Shown here piece after piece: positions 1-8,586 of a DNA stretch of 64,000 bases. Where the stretch lies: assembly GCA_003225055.1 (NCBI GenBank), contig QIAU01000128.1:38742-102741 (forward strand), read 5' to 3'. The notes beneath the pieces are model-generated. The model saw only the letters and a list, made by a program, of their open reading frames with translations, searched no databases and was not told where the DNA came from. A program made the translations under genes and the position numbers. The stretch's first letter is position 1, and each line of letters starts with the position of its first letter. Source of the DNA: Acidobacteriota bacterium (GTDB taxonomy: Bacteria > Acidobacteriota > Terriglobia > Terriglobales > Acidobacteriaceae).

Positions 1-393
1 ACCCAGCTTGGGCACCTGAATGCGGCGGTTGACTTGGTCTAGTTTGATGCACTTCGGGTCCGACTCGCGGAAAGAATCCCGTATGCCCTTCTTGTGAAAC
101 TTCGGGAACTCGGCTCGCTTCCGGAAAAAGTTTGTATAGGCACGGTCCAGGCCGAGGAGGGCTTGCTGTAAGGCGTGGGCTGGGGCTTCGGACGGCCACG
201 GCGTTTCTTGCTTCCACCCGACCAGCATCTTGTCCAGTTCAAAGCGGGTGAGCTTCTCTTGCTTCTCGTAGCGCTCTTTCTTGAGAGCCAACGCCTGGTT
301 GTAGACGTAACGGACGCAACCCGCCGAACGGCTCATCTGCCGTGGCTGTTCCCCGTTCGGCATCAACTCGAATTGGAACGCTTGACGTTCCAT
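1..393 (-). CDS. tnpB: IS200/IS605 TnpB, N-terminal part (runs off window)
   Basis: This is the RNA-guided nuclease-type accessory protein of an IS200/IS605 element. The reverse complement reads without a stop from an ATG at 391-393 to the window edge, giving 131 residues. It shows the typical N-terminal OrfB region, including CVRYVYNQALALKKERYE and, near residue 90, FFRKRAEFPKFHKKG. The RuvC core and zinc finger lie outside the window, so I cannot tell whether the gene is intact. It diverges from the tnpA relic that begins about 10 bp away, the arrangement known from IS608-type elements. Confidence 0.85.
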   Translation of the reverse strand, partial: MERQAFQFELMPNGEQPRQMSRSAGCVRYVYNQALALKKERYEKQEKLTRFELDKMLVGWKQETPWPSEAPAHALQQALLGLDRAYTNFFRKRAEFPKFHKKGIRDSFRESDPKCIKLDQVNRRIQVPKLG

Positions 394-402
394 GCTTGCA
401 TT

Positions 403-829
403 TTGATCTGGTCTAGGGACAAAGGCAAGGACCTTCGGCACACTAGACACTGCGTGTTTCGAATGCATGTTCATCTGGTCTTGGTAACCAAATACCGCCG
501 CTGTGTCCTCGACGGCGGGGCTCTTGAGAAATTGCAGCCTATCTTTTCCAAGGTCTGCTCCGACTTTGAGGCGGGGTTGGTCGAGATCGACGGTGAGAGC
601 AATCACGTACACTGGCTGGTGAACTACCCGCCCACAGTGTCTGTCTCATCGCTGGTGAACTCCTCAAAAGGCGCTTCCAGCTATGTTTTAAGACGCCAGT
701 TGCCTCGTATCGCCAACTGCTACTGGAAGAATGTACTATGGTCTCTTCTTACTTAGCCGCATCCTGTGGCGGCGCAGTGCTCGACGTCCAATTCAACGCT
801 ACATCGAGCAGCAAGCGACACTGCTATAG
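403..829 (+). pseudogene. tnpA: IS200/IS605 Y1 transposase TnpA, frameshifted
   Basis: TnpA is the HUH/Y1 transposase that moves single-stranded IS DNA. The frame encodes HVHLVLVTKYRR near the start and the HUH motif in ESNHVHWLVNYPP. It then shifts twice. One base is missing near 743-745, where the frame falls into a stop at 754-756. About two extra bases lie between 775 and 797, which restore the frame holding the catalytic tyrosine (QRYIEQQ) before a TAG at 827-829. Comparison with the fragment at 3633-3821 makes both shifts clear. The start is uncertain; the TTG at 403 is the best in-frame choice. The gene is probably inactive. Confidence 0.85.
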
Positions 830-1178
830 TCGTGGCTTACCCCGGCCTGAATTCCGGGGCTTGCGCCACACACTGGTCAGGCAAACGGCCACGAACTGAT
901 ATGCCGCCCACCTTCGGTGAAACGATCGGCGCCTACGACAACCAGCTGAGACCATAGGTCAGGACGCAGAACAGGATGACATGGCGCATGGGTACGCGTT
1001 GGTCAGGAGTTAGCGCTTCTGCTTTTTCGGCGGTCGATGCGGCTTTCCAGGGTGCGTGTCATTGAGAGTACCGCAAGTGCTACCTAGTTGCTCGCCGCGG
1101 CTGGCTAACTCTGGCCTGCACGGCCGGGTTAGCGGTTTCCAGCTGTGTCCCTCCCCGTCAGGCTTGTCGTCTTTGCGA
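830..1178. other. Intergenic, IS flank
   Basis: Apart from the hairpin at 840-859, I see no coding sequence or known RNA in this stretch. The exact outer end of the IS element could not be fixed. The downstream neighbour ends convergently at 1179. Confidence 0.5.
840..859. repeat. IS end hairpin
   Basis: CCCCGG at 840-845 pairs with CCGGGG at 854-859 across an eight-base loop, directly after the sequence TTAC (837-840) and just downstream of the tnpA relic. Subterminal hairpins of this kind are the recognition structures of IS200/IS605 transposases. Similar structures follow the second tnpA relic and precede the third one. Confidence 0.6.
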
Positions 1179-2432
1179 TTATTTGGGAGGAATTGTCTTG
1201 GTGAAGCCGTAGCGGCCGGAATCGGAGCCGACGCTCTCCGCCAGGCGCTCCAGGATGTGATATTGGCCGTGCACGTCCCAGAACATGCCTGTGAACTTGA
1301 GTGCGACCGGCATCGCGAGGTTCGCCGCCAAGCCTATTATTTCCGACTTCAGGTCGGAGCCAGTCGTGCTGCCGATCGAATTGAGTTTGCGCTCAAGCAC
1401 CGAACGGCAGAATGTTCCGCGCTCTCCCGGCGGCGCATCGCCGTCCCATTTGCCGGCGGCGCAGGAAAGCACCATCTCCGTGATAACTCCCGCTTGCAGT
1501 TCCTTGGCTAGATGAGGATCGTGGATTTTCAGATTCCAGCCCTTAGCCGACTCGATAGCCTTCTTAGCATCGGGATTTTCTTCGACTTTCCTGACCCACT
1601 CGATGCCCGCCGCCAGGGCAGTTCTCACCGCCAGTTGCTGGTGAGCTTGATCGGAACCCTCGTCGCCGTGCGCGGGCAGGGGCCCGGCATTGTGGTACTC
1701 CGCCTGCAACTTCAAAGGCTGGCCAGGAGTTTCGTATTCCGTGTACAGCAGGCGCGAGTTATCGTGGTTCATGTGAGTGTGGGTATTGAGCGCGCCACCT
1801 ACAGGCGGGTAAATGCCGGATTTCACCTGGAAAGTCCACTTGTCGGGATCGTTGTGCTTGTCGCGGAATTCGAACCAGGTGGGCGCGCGAAGATCTCCGG
1901 AAGAGGTCTTGACCATCTTGACGTCGGTTTTGTCAAAGTCATTGTGAATCCAGTCGGAGTGGCTGTAAAAATCCTGGATGGCGTGAAGCGACGCGCCCAG
2001 GGTGATGAGGGTCAGGACCTTGCGAGTGCGATCATCGGCCTTAAGCCCATGGTAGCTGGCCAGCAGTTGCTGCGTGCTTTCGAGCAGGTTGGTGAAAAGG
2101 AAATCGAAGTTGGAATTACTCTGGAAATCGCCATTGAGGTTGTCAAAGTGGAGGAAAATGGCGGCGCCGCGGACCTGGGGGTTCTTGGCTCCATATTGAT
2201 TCACCACCTCGAGTTCCTTGCCTTTGAGATTCCTGGAGGCGTATTCGGAGACCGGGCCGAAGAGATCAGGCGAAAAATTGCCGAGCTGCATGATCCTCCA
2301 GGCGTCGTCAGTGAAACCGAACTCCCTGCCAACCGCCTGGCTGCATTCGGAATGCCAGTAGGTGTCAAAGCCGGCCGCCGGAGAGACCAACCAAGCCGCC
2401 AGCGCCACGAGAGCCGAAAGTTTTCGCGCCAT
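1179..2432 (-). CDS. Secreted Het-C / zinc-dependent phospholipase C-like protein
   Basis: The 417-residue product starts at the ATG at 2430-2432, which has GGAGG four bases upstream; a TTG 36 bases further upstream is less likely. A signal peptide (MARKLSALVALAAWLVSPAAG) precedes the mature start FDTYWH. The central motif HAIQDFYSHSDWIHNDF around residue 150, with further His and Asp residues (HMNHDNS), resembles the metal-binding helices of Het-C and zinc-dependent phospholipase C-fold proteins, where His and Asp bind zinc. It is probably an exported hydrolase acting on phospholipid or phosphodiester substrates. Function is inferred from the motif only. The gene stands alone. Confidence 0.7.
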   Translation of the reverse strand: MARKLSALVALAAWLVSPAAGFDTYWHSECSQAVGREFGFTDDAWRIMQLGNFSPDLFGPVSEYASRNLKGKELEVVNQYGAKNPQVRGAAIFLHFDNLNGDFQSNSNFDFLFTNLLESTQQLLASYHGLKADDRTRKVLTLITLGASLHAIQDFYSHSDWIHNDFDKTDVKMVKTSSGDLRAPTWFEFRDKHNDPDKWTFQVKSGIYPPVGGALNTHTHMNHDNSRLLYTEYETPGQPLKLQAEYHNAGPLPAHGDEGSDQAHQQLAVRTALAAGIEWVRKVEENPDAKKAIESAKGWNLKIHDPHLAKELQAGVITEMVLSCAAGKWDGDAPPGERGTFCRSVLERKLNSIGSTTGSDLKSEIIGLAANLAMPVALKFTGMFWDVHGQYHILERLAESVGSDSGRYGFTKTIPPK

Positions 2433-2619
2433 TCTGCCTCCGCAGAAGCAACGCCTGTAGGGGAGCAAACCAAGCTACGCTCAATCACTGTGGAGCGCAA
2501 TGTTACATCGGATGGTTCTGAAGGTCGGTTCTGTTGCTTGGTGGTGTGGGTTGCCGTTCAACCGTCCAATGCGTGAGCGCAAGAAAGCAATCCGAGCGCA
2601 CCGGTGGTAGGATTCCCGG

Positions 2620-3624
2620 ATGCGTGGCTTGATTTTCATTTTTGCCCTCATGGTTCCCGCCGGGCAAAGATCGCCGGCGGATCCGCTCGAACATTTGCCT
2701 CCCCGTATCGAGATCCTGACCCATTTTGGGGAGCGGGCGGACATCTCTCCGGATAACCAGCGGGTCGCGTTCATGGCAAAGAGTTTCGGAGACGGGATGG
2801 TCGTCGATCTCAAGTCGCGAGTGATTCAGTGCCTGACCTGCAATGTGCCGGCAGCGGCTTTCCTGAGGGTGATGCACCTGGTTACGGGAGACTATATCCT
2901 CATCGGCCCCGATCACTTCGAGAATATTCATATCAGCCGCACGCGTGATAACGAGCTTTGGTTCTTAAGCAAAGAACGTGGAGCCAAGCCAGTCAAGCTG
3001 CATCAGAAGCTGAGTGAAGGTGCGGCCATTTCCAAAAAGAGCCTGAAGATCGCGTTTTCGCAAACCGCAGCGCAGGCTCCGGATCTTCAGTCAGAGGCTT
3101 CTCGTCTGAGAGTGGCCGACCTCGACCTTTCCGGCACACCGAAGCTGATCAACGAGAAAACTGTGTACGAGAGTAAAGATCGAACCTGCGTGCTCGAAGC
3201 CCAGGATTTCTACGACAACGACAACAAGATGACTTTCACATGTTATGAGCCCCGGGGACACTCATCGGCGATGGGGATTGATCTCGAAACGGGCCAGGTG
3301 ACGAATTTTTCCCAAGCTCCGGGCACGTATAACGAGGTTGAAGGAATCTTTCCGGATGGGCTTTACACAGCGGTCGAGGCGGATCGGCAGTGCGAACAGC
3401 TTGGCGGACAGCGGGGGTCGGGAAATATTGATATCTGGAAGCTGCGGCTCGATGGCACGGGAAAGGATTTCACGCGACTGACGCACTTCAATGACTACGA
3501 GGGCGGCAAGGCGTCGAATCCTGTGATTTCGACCGACGGGCGGTTCATGGCATTTCAGAGTGCGCGGACGACCGATCCGGCCGGCGTCGGGTATGGGATC
3601 TTGCTGTACTGGTTCAAGAAATAA
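2620..3624 (+). CDS. Exported WD40-like (PD40/TolB-type) beta-propeller protein
   Basis: The 334-residue protein has a short hydrophobic N-terminus (MRGLIFIFALMVPAG) and PD40-like blades: ADISPDNQRVAFMAK near residue 40, IAFSQTA near 145, and PVISTDGRFMAFQSART near the C-terminus. Such propellers occur in TolB and in periplasmic binding proteins and act mostly as protein-interaction platforms. No enzymatic motif is visible. It is transcribed away from the Het-C-like gene, with about 190 bp between the starts. The IS remnant begins nine bases after the stop, so the C-terminus may have been trimmed. Confidence 0.65.
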   Translation: MRGLIFIFALMVPAGQRSPADPLEHLPPRIEILTHFGERADISPDNQRVAFMAKSFGDGMVVDLKSRVIQCLTCNVPAAAFLRVMHLVTGDYILIGPDHFENIHISRTRDNELWFLSKERGAKPVKLHQKLSEGAAISKKSLKIAFSQTAAQAPDLQSEASRLRVADLDLSGTPKLINEKTVYESKDRTCVLEAQDFYDNDNKMTFTCYEPRGHSSAMGIDLETGQVTNFSQAPGTYNEVEGIFPDGLYTAVEADRQCEQLGGQRGSGNIDIWKLRLDGTGKDFTRLTHFNDYEGGKASNPVISTDGRFMAFQSARTTDPAGVGYGILLYWFKK

Positions 3625-3632
3625 GGCTTCTA

Positions 3633-3821
3633 TTGCCCAAGTCACTCAGAGCGGCCTGGGGAGGTGTTTCCAGCAGGCTACTACGAAGCGGAAGACCTGA
3701 TCTGGCACACAAATACTGGAAGGTAGTACTTTGGTCACCTTCCTACTTGGCTGCAACCTGTGGAGGAGCGCCAATCAGCATCCTCAAGCAGTACATAGAA
3801 TCTCAGAAGACACCGACTTAA
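3633..3821 (+). pseudogene. tnpA: TnpA C-terminal fragment
   Basis: The frame encodes the C-terminal 50 or so residues of an IS200-type transposase: GVSSRLLRSGRPDLAHKYW, VVLWSPSYLAATCGGAPIS, and the catalytic-tyrosine helix LKQYIESQ. The HUH half is absent, so the fragment cannot be active. It is collinear with the tnpA relic at 403-829 but clearly diverged, so the two derive from related, separate elements. Confidence 0.85.
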
Positions 3822-4217
3822 CCGAGTCGCTTATATCCCCACCCTACTGTAAAAGGGCGAGGTTTTACGCTCCATCGGATAACCATGTCGGCTCCCAGGC
3901 TCTAGTCGACTTTGGTGATGCCGTAGCAACTAAGGACCGGGAGAAAGGAGCAAGGCCCCGTTGGGGTGGTTGTATGACCAGGGATTATCCTAGGCTAGCT
4001 GCTTGCTTTCCCGAATCCCTAGCTCGCTTACCCCGCCTTGAAGGGCGAGGCTTGTGCTCGCTAAGCCCGTCATGCTAAAAATGCCTTTCGCCCCAACAGA
4101 GCCTATGGGCGGAAAGCCCAAAAGTAAAGCCTCTGCGCTTGCCTCCGCTGAAGTAAGGCGGTTGTGGGAGGAACCCGCCGAAGAGACTTCGCAAAACCAG
4201 CGAAGCTCTGTAGGAAT

Positions 4218-4237
4218 CCTCTCCCTTCAGGGAGAGG
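4218..4237. repeat. IS605 right-end hairpin
   Basis: CCTCTCCCT and AGGGAGAGG form a perfect 9-bp stem around a TC loop. The context (an upstream tail resembling the end of tnpB, then GGATGTCAA downstream) matches IS605-family right ends. In active elements this region also forms the 3' part of the TnpB guide RNA scaffold. Confidence 0.65.
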
Positions 4238-4243
4238 AGGATG

Positions 4244-4603
4244 TCAATGAGAAACTGGGAGAGCAAAAGCAAAGTGTGGGATGAATGGCAAGGAGCGTGG
4301 TACAAATTAAAATCTCACGCACAACGAGGCTTGGCAGCCAAGGCCGCGTAACGTCTCTGAATCGTTCCTGCTCGATAAAAGAGCAAGACTTCGGTACTGG
4401 CGATTGTGTAGTTGGTGTCGGCGTTGTTCTGAAAAGAACGGCGGCCCGACCCCGATGGAACGACTGCGAAACAGTCGCCGACCGGGCCGAACCGAGTTGA
4501 ATTCGCCGTGGAAAGATGAGCATGAAACCCAAGCAACTGGAGAAAAACAAGAAAGCAATCTGCCGCCTAACGCTGAAAGCGCTGGGCTAGAGGTCTAGGT
4601 AGA
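4244..4603. other. Intergenic with nested hairpin
   Basis: No convincing gene. The notable structure is a nested hairpin: CGGCCCG at 4442-4448 pairs with CGGGCCG at 4483-4489 and encloses CGACTG (4461-4466) and CAGTCG (4472-4477) around a CGAAA loop. It could be a transcript-end structure or part of a small RNA. The TamB-like gene ends convergently at 4604. Confidence 0.45.
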
Positions 4604-7600
4604 CTAGAACGTTGTGTGGAATTTCCCGTCGATGGCAAAGCCGCCATTCTCGTTGCGCGTCACGGTGGCGGACCATCGCTTGTTGAACTGATACTCGCCT
4701 TGAATGATCTCGCGCTGGGCGGAGGTCACGTCGGTCGAAAAGGTGAAGAGGAAGCTCTTGCTCAATCGTTTCTGGAGAGCGACGCGGGCTCCGGGATTGG
4801 GATCGTTGCCGCCCAGGGTGGGGTCGATCGAGAAGCTGGAGAATCCCGCTAGTTTTTGAATTCCACTGCTGACCCCGCTGGCCGCACCTTGAGCCAGGAG
4901 TGAGCTGGCGCCAAAATTGGACGGCACGGCTTCGGCCTGCTCGACGGTTTGTCCCCGGACCAGCAGATTGATGACGTCGGCGGTGGCCAGAGGCGGGTCA
5001 GAGATGTAGCTGGTGCGCATCTTATCGAGCGGGCCCAAGAACTGCAGGGTCAAATCGTACTGGTTTACAGTCGTCCTCAGCCTCACGTTGAGCAGCGGGT
5101 CGGTCCGGTTCGGGTTGTCAAACTCGATGACGCTGCCGGGCTGAATTTGGAAGCGTTTGCTCATCAGGAAAACCTCGCCACTGTCAAGGCTGGTGCGGCC
5201 GACGATTACCGGGTCAGCGGCCGTGCCAACCACCTTCAAGTTGACTCTGCCTTCCAGACTCACGGCGGTGCTCGCCACGCTGAGGTTCTGGGAAGATTCA
5301 ACCGAGATGTTCAGCCTCAGGTTGTTCGCTAGGCCTTGGGATGGCGCGGTTTCCGAGCCGGTCGGAAAGGAGCTGGCCAGCTGGGTGAGATCGAGATTGG
5401 ACTGGGTGAAGCCCAGGTTCTCGATGATGACTCGTCCGCTTAGAGTCGAGGCATTGGCGGTGCCTTGCAGGGTAAAATCGCTGTCCAGCAAGGTGCGGAT
5501 CGCGTCTTGATAGCGCACCCGGACGCCGGCGGCTTTTATAGCGACATTCATTTCGAGTTGCGGGCGATAACCCATGATTCCGGTCACCGAAATTTGCCCT
5601 CCACCCGATTGGCCGGTGAGCCGGGTGATGGTTACCCGGTCGTTCGTCACCTCCAGCACACCATTCAGGTGCTCTACGCCAACGGGAGCATCGGGGGGAA
5701 TGACCGTGACATTCTGGACGCGAATCTGTCCCTGGAGCGTGGGATGCCCGATTGCGCCCGCCGCGCGGACATCCAGCGCCAGCTTCCCGGAGCTCTGAAG
5801 ATCGGATTGGAAGAAGCGGAGCAGCTTCATGTCGAAGGCACCCACGGCGGTGAGCGTCGCGGGAGCATTGGCGCGCAACGGCATCTCGCCCTGGAGGCGC
5901 AGATTGGTGTCGGTGCCGGCGATCTCGGTGGGCTCAACCACAACCAGCGAATTGGCGTAACGGACTCGAATTGGATTCTTGTTTCCGATCCGCAAGTCCT
6001 GGTAGCTGGCGTTCAGAGTTGGAATTACCAGTTCTGCCTGCATGTGTTCCCGGTTCTTGAGGGGCCCGTTCAATGAGGCGTGCATTTCCAGCTGGCCAGT
6101 TGGGCCGTTAACCTTTACCGGCTGAAAAAGTGCAATCAGTCCCTGCATCGGAACAGCTTTCGTGTCGAAGGTCGCGCGAGTGTAGTAGCCGTCGGTGAGG
6201 TCAACCGTGCCGCGTGCCTGGACCAAAGATTGCGCAATCTCCGAATCAAGCGCGAGCTGGGCCTTGCGATTGGCGACATCCAGCTGTGCCTTGATGCCCG
6301 ACAGCGAGGCCTGGCGCACTTTGAGTTGCGGTATCTCGAGCGTGGCGGTCAGTTGCGGATTGTCGAAGGTTCCGCGTCCCGTGGCGGAAGCCGTGAGCAC
6401 TCCCTGGAGCTGAAGATTCTTCTTCTCGACCGCTTGCAGTTGTGCCAGCCTGATGCCTGGCACATTCAGCCGCACTTCGTAGCCCTTGGTCATGGGATAG
6501 AGGACCAGGTCCGCCTTGGCCGAGCCGGCTGCCGTATTGGCGGTGAGGGATGAATTTACGGTGTTCCCGTTACCCGTGAATTCGAGGGAGACGGTTTCGA
6601 TCGACTGTCCGTAAATCTTTGCCTGAAGCAGCCGGATCGAACCGTTGCCCACGGGACTTAATTCCGAGCCGTGCAGGGAGATGTCGGTTGCCAGGTTGCC
6701 GGTCACCGGGTAATTCAAGTTGGCAAGCTGCAAAAGTTGATTGATGGCGAGACCGCGAGACGTCGCTTCGAGGTTGAGGGCATTGGCGGGCGCGTACTTC
6801 CAGTTTGTCAGCTGGGCGCTGCCGTCGAAATTCAGGTATCCTTGCCGCGCATTGAGCAGGGAAGCATGCTGAATGGTGATTCCTGATTTGCTAGCTTCGA
6901 CCGCCAATTGCAAGCTGCGCCATTGACTGTTCTTAACCTGCAGGTTGCTGCCCTTGATCTGTCCGTGGATCCGGGGATCGCTGCTAGTGCCTTCGACGTC
7001 GATCTGCGCGTCTAGGGCCCCGGCCAGGTTAATTGAGCTGGCGGGAGCGGAGTTGCCGGCAGCCTGGGGCTTAGCCTTTTCGAGAGCGGTGGCCAGGGTG
7101 TCGAGCTCGCCAAGATCGGCCGCATGCGCTACGACGCGCAGGTTAAGCCGCTGCCCGGCGGTTCCGTTCAATGCGATGCGCGTGTGCGGCGTGCGAAGGA
7201 AGCTGTTGGTCAGGGTGGCCAGATTGGACGCTTTGGCATAAGTGAGGTGAATCGCTCCGTCGAGAGGCACAGGAGTAGAACCTGCTTGCCCGCCGGCCAA
7301 GGCAGCTTTCAGAGCAACATCGGATCGGGCCTTCAGGTGCGCCATGCTTCCTATCCAGGACGCATCAGCCGTGCCCTTGACGTGTCCGATGACGGGGACC
7401 TGCCGCAAGTTCCCACGGTTCATGGCTGCGCGGGCTTCGGCAAGTGACACCGCTTGCCAGGTGGCATGCAGCCTGGAAACGACTCTGGTGCGATCCAGGT
7501 TCTCGATGGTAGCGTCGGCGATCAAATGTCCACCGAGCACGTCTGCCGCAAAACCTCTTGCCTCGAGATTGCCGTTCGCTAAGCGGAATTTGCCCTCGAG

Positions 7601-8560
7601 ATTTCGAATCATGGTGCGGAGATCGGGAGAATTGACTGCCAGCTCGCGGCTGTTGAGCTGTCCATTCATAAGCAGCGTACGCAGAAGGGGCCGGTTGGCG
7701 TCGTACTGATATCGCATGGTCCCGGCCACTGTGATCTGGCCGGTGGGGATATCCGGCTTCTTGAGGGCTGAGCGGAAGTCTTGCGGGTAGAGGGTGATCT
7801 TGTAACGTCCGTTTGCAATAGGGTTGGAGAAATTCTGGACGTTGCCGTCCAGTTCAATGGCCGAGGACGAAACGCGCAGCACCAGCGGCTGCAAATTAAA
7901 TTGCGATGGGTTCGCCGTAAACCGGGCATGCAGGGCATGAGGCAACGGCTTAAACGTTCCATATTGAACGTGGCCATCGAGATAAGACAGCGTGCCGCTG
8001 TAGTTGTGTGTCCAACCTTGGGAACTGACTTCGAATTCGAGGTCGTGGAGGTCGGCATCGAGTGGGGTCTTCACATCGTTGTAAGAGACCTCGCCATTGC
8101 TCACGAGCACGTGCTGGATCCCGAGATCCCAAATATTGGTTGGGCGGTTGCTCTTTTGCGGGGTGGGCGGCAGGTTGAGGGTGCCGTCTTTTCTGGCGAA
8201 GAGATTGACCACGGGATGTCGAACGATAATTTGTTTCAGGTCTACTTTCTTGTGCAGGGGAGAGACAATCTTTAGCGTGATCTGGAGTTGATCGGCCTGG
8301 AGCAGGGGCTTGGCAGATTGGGCCTCCGTGCCGTGAACGGTGATGCCGTAGGCATCGGCGGTCAAAGTTGCGAAGCTGAAAGAGTAGTTCTGGATCTCAA
8401 CCCGCCCGCCAATCGATTCCGTGGCCGTCCGCTCGATCTTTGCCAGCACCCACTTGTGGAATCCACGGCTCGGAAGCAGGAGGATTCCCGCGACTCCGAT
8501 CAGAACCAGAAAACAAACTATGATGAATGCCGTCCAACCGAGTTTTCTCCGCCATGACAT
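4604..8560 (-). CDS. tamB: TamB-like (AsmA/DUF490) envelope biogenesis protein
   Basis: The 1318-residue protein has one N-terminal membrane anchor (residues about 10-32). A long region of repetitive beta structure follows, with many IHGQIKG-, LQGTANA- and VVGTAADP-like repeats typical of AsmA/TamB proteins. It ends in a TamB domain containing SLDSGEVFLMSKRFQIQPGS and EFDNPNRTDPLLNVRL, then a terminal phenylalanine. TamB-type proteins span the periplasm as a hydrophobic groove for outer-membrane protein assembly or phospholipid transport. The length is in the usual range. The gene lies 26 bp downstream of the Omp85 gene, and AAGGA upstream of the ATG serves as ribosome-binding site. Confidence 0.9.
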   Translation of the reverse strand: MSWRRKLGWTAFIIVCFLVLIGVAGILLLPSRGFHKWVLAKIERTATESIGGRVEIQNYSFSFATLTADAYGITVHGTEAQSAKPLLQADQLQITLKIVSPLHKKVDLKQIIVRHPVVNLFARKDGTLNLPPTPQKSNRPTNIWDLGIQHVLVSNGEVSYNDVKTPLDADLHDLEFEVSSQGWTHNYSGTLSYLDGHVQYGTFKPLPHALHARFTANPSQFNLQPLVLRVSSSAIELDGNVQNFSNPIANGRYKITLYPQDFRSALKKPDIPTGQITVAGTMRYQYDANRPLLRTLLMNGQLNSRELAVNSPDLRTMIRNLEGKFRLANGNLEARGFAADVLGGHLIADATIENLDRTRVVSRLHATWQAVSLAEARAAMNRGNLRQVPVIGHVKGTADASWIGSMAHLKARSDVALKAALAGGQAGSTPVPLDGAIHLTYAKASNLATLTNSFLRTPHTRIALNGTAGQRLNLRVVAHAADLGELDTLATALEKAKPQAAGNSAPASSINLAGALDAQIDVEGTSSDPRIHGQIKGSNLQVKNSQWRSLQLAVEASKSGITIQHASLLNARQGYLNFDGSAQLTNWKYAPANALNLEATSRGLAINQLLQLANLNYPVTGNLATDISLHGSELSPVGNGSIRLLQAKIYGQSIETVSLEFTGNGNTVNSSLTANTAAGSAKADLVLYPMTKGYEVRLNVPGIRLAQLQAVEKKNLQLQGVLTASATGRGTFDNPQLTATLEIPQLKVRQASLSGIKAQLDVANRKAQLALDSEIAQSLVQARGTVDLTDGYYTRATFDTKAVPMQGLIALFQPVKVNGPTGQLEMHASLNGPLKNREHMQAELVIPTLNASYQDLRIGNKNPIRVRYANSLVVVEPTEIAGTDTNLRLQGEMPLRANAPATLTAVGAFDMKLLRFFQSDLQSSGKLALDVRAAGAIGHPTLQGQIRVQNVTVIPPDAPVGVEHLNGVLEVTNDRVTITRLTGQSGGGQISVTGIMGYRPQLEMNVAIKAAGVRVRYQDAIRTLLDSDFTLQGTANASTLSGRVIIENLGFTQSNLDLTQLASSFPTGSETAPSQGLANNLRLNISVESSQNLSVASTAVSLEGRVNLKVVGTAADPVIVGRTSLDSGEVFLMSKRFQIQPGSVIEFDNPNRTDPLLNVRLRTTVNQYDLTLQFLGPLDKMRTSYISDPPLATADVINLLVRGQTVEQAEAVPSNFGASSLLAQGAASGVSSGIQKLAGFSSFSIDPTLGGNDPNPGARVALQKRLSKSFLFTFSTDVTSAQREIIQGEYQFNKRWSATVTRNENGGFAIDGKFHTTF

Positions 8561-8586
8561 AAATAGTCCTTAGGTAATGAATCCCG

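Larger units (their letters stand above)
3633..4243 (+). mobile_element. Collapsed IS200/IS605 remnant(s)
   Basis: The block begins with the 3' part of a tnpA gene. It continues with two IS-end-like hairpins (3837-3862 and 4031-4050, the latter CCCCGCCTTGAAGGGCGAGG). It ends with a tnpB-tail-like sequence and a strong palindrome at 4218-4237, followed by GATGTCAA, as at IS605-type right ends. The tnpA 5' part and the tnpB body are missing, so either one element has collapsed or two remnants are nested. It is not mobile by itself. Confidence 0.65.

Noticed and set aside
1512..2576. Long plus-strand open frame of about 350 codons
   Set aside because: It lies exactly opposite the Het-C-like gene, has no recognisable motif, and the minus-strand gene has a signal peptide and a good ribosome-binding site.
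5465..6553. Plus-strand open frames of 150-200 codons
   Set aside because: They lie opposite the TamB-like gene, show no family motif and are typical for antisense of G+C-rich genes.
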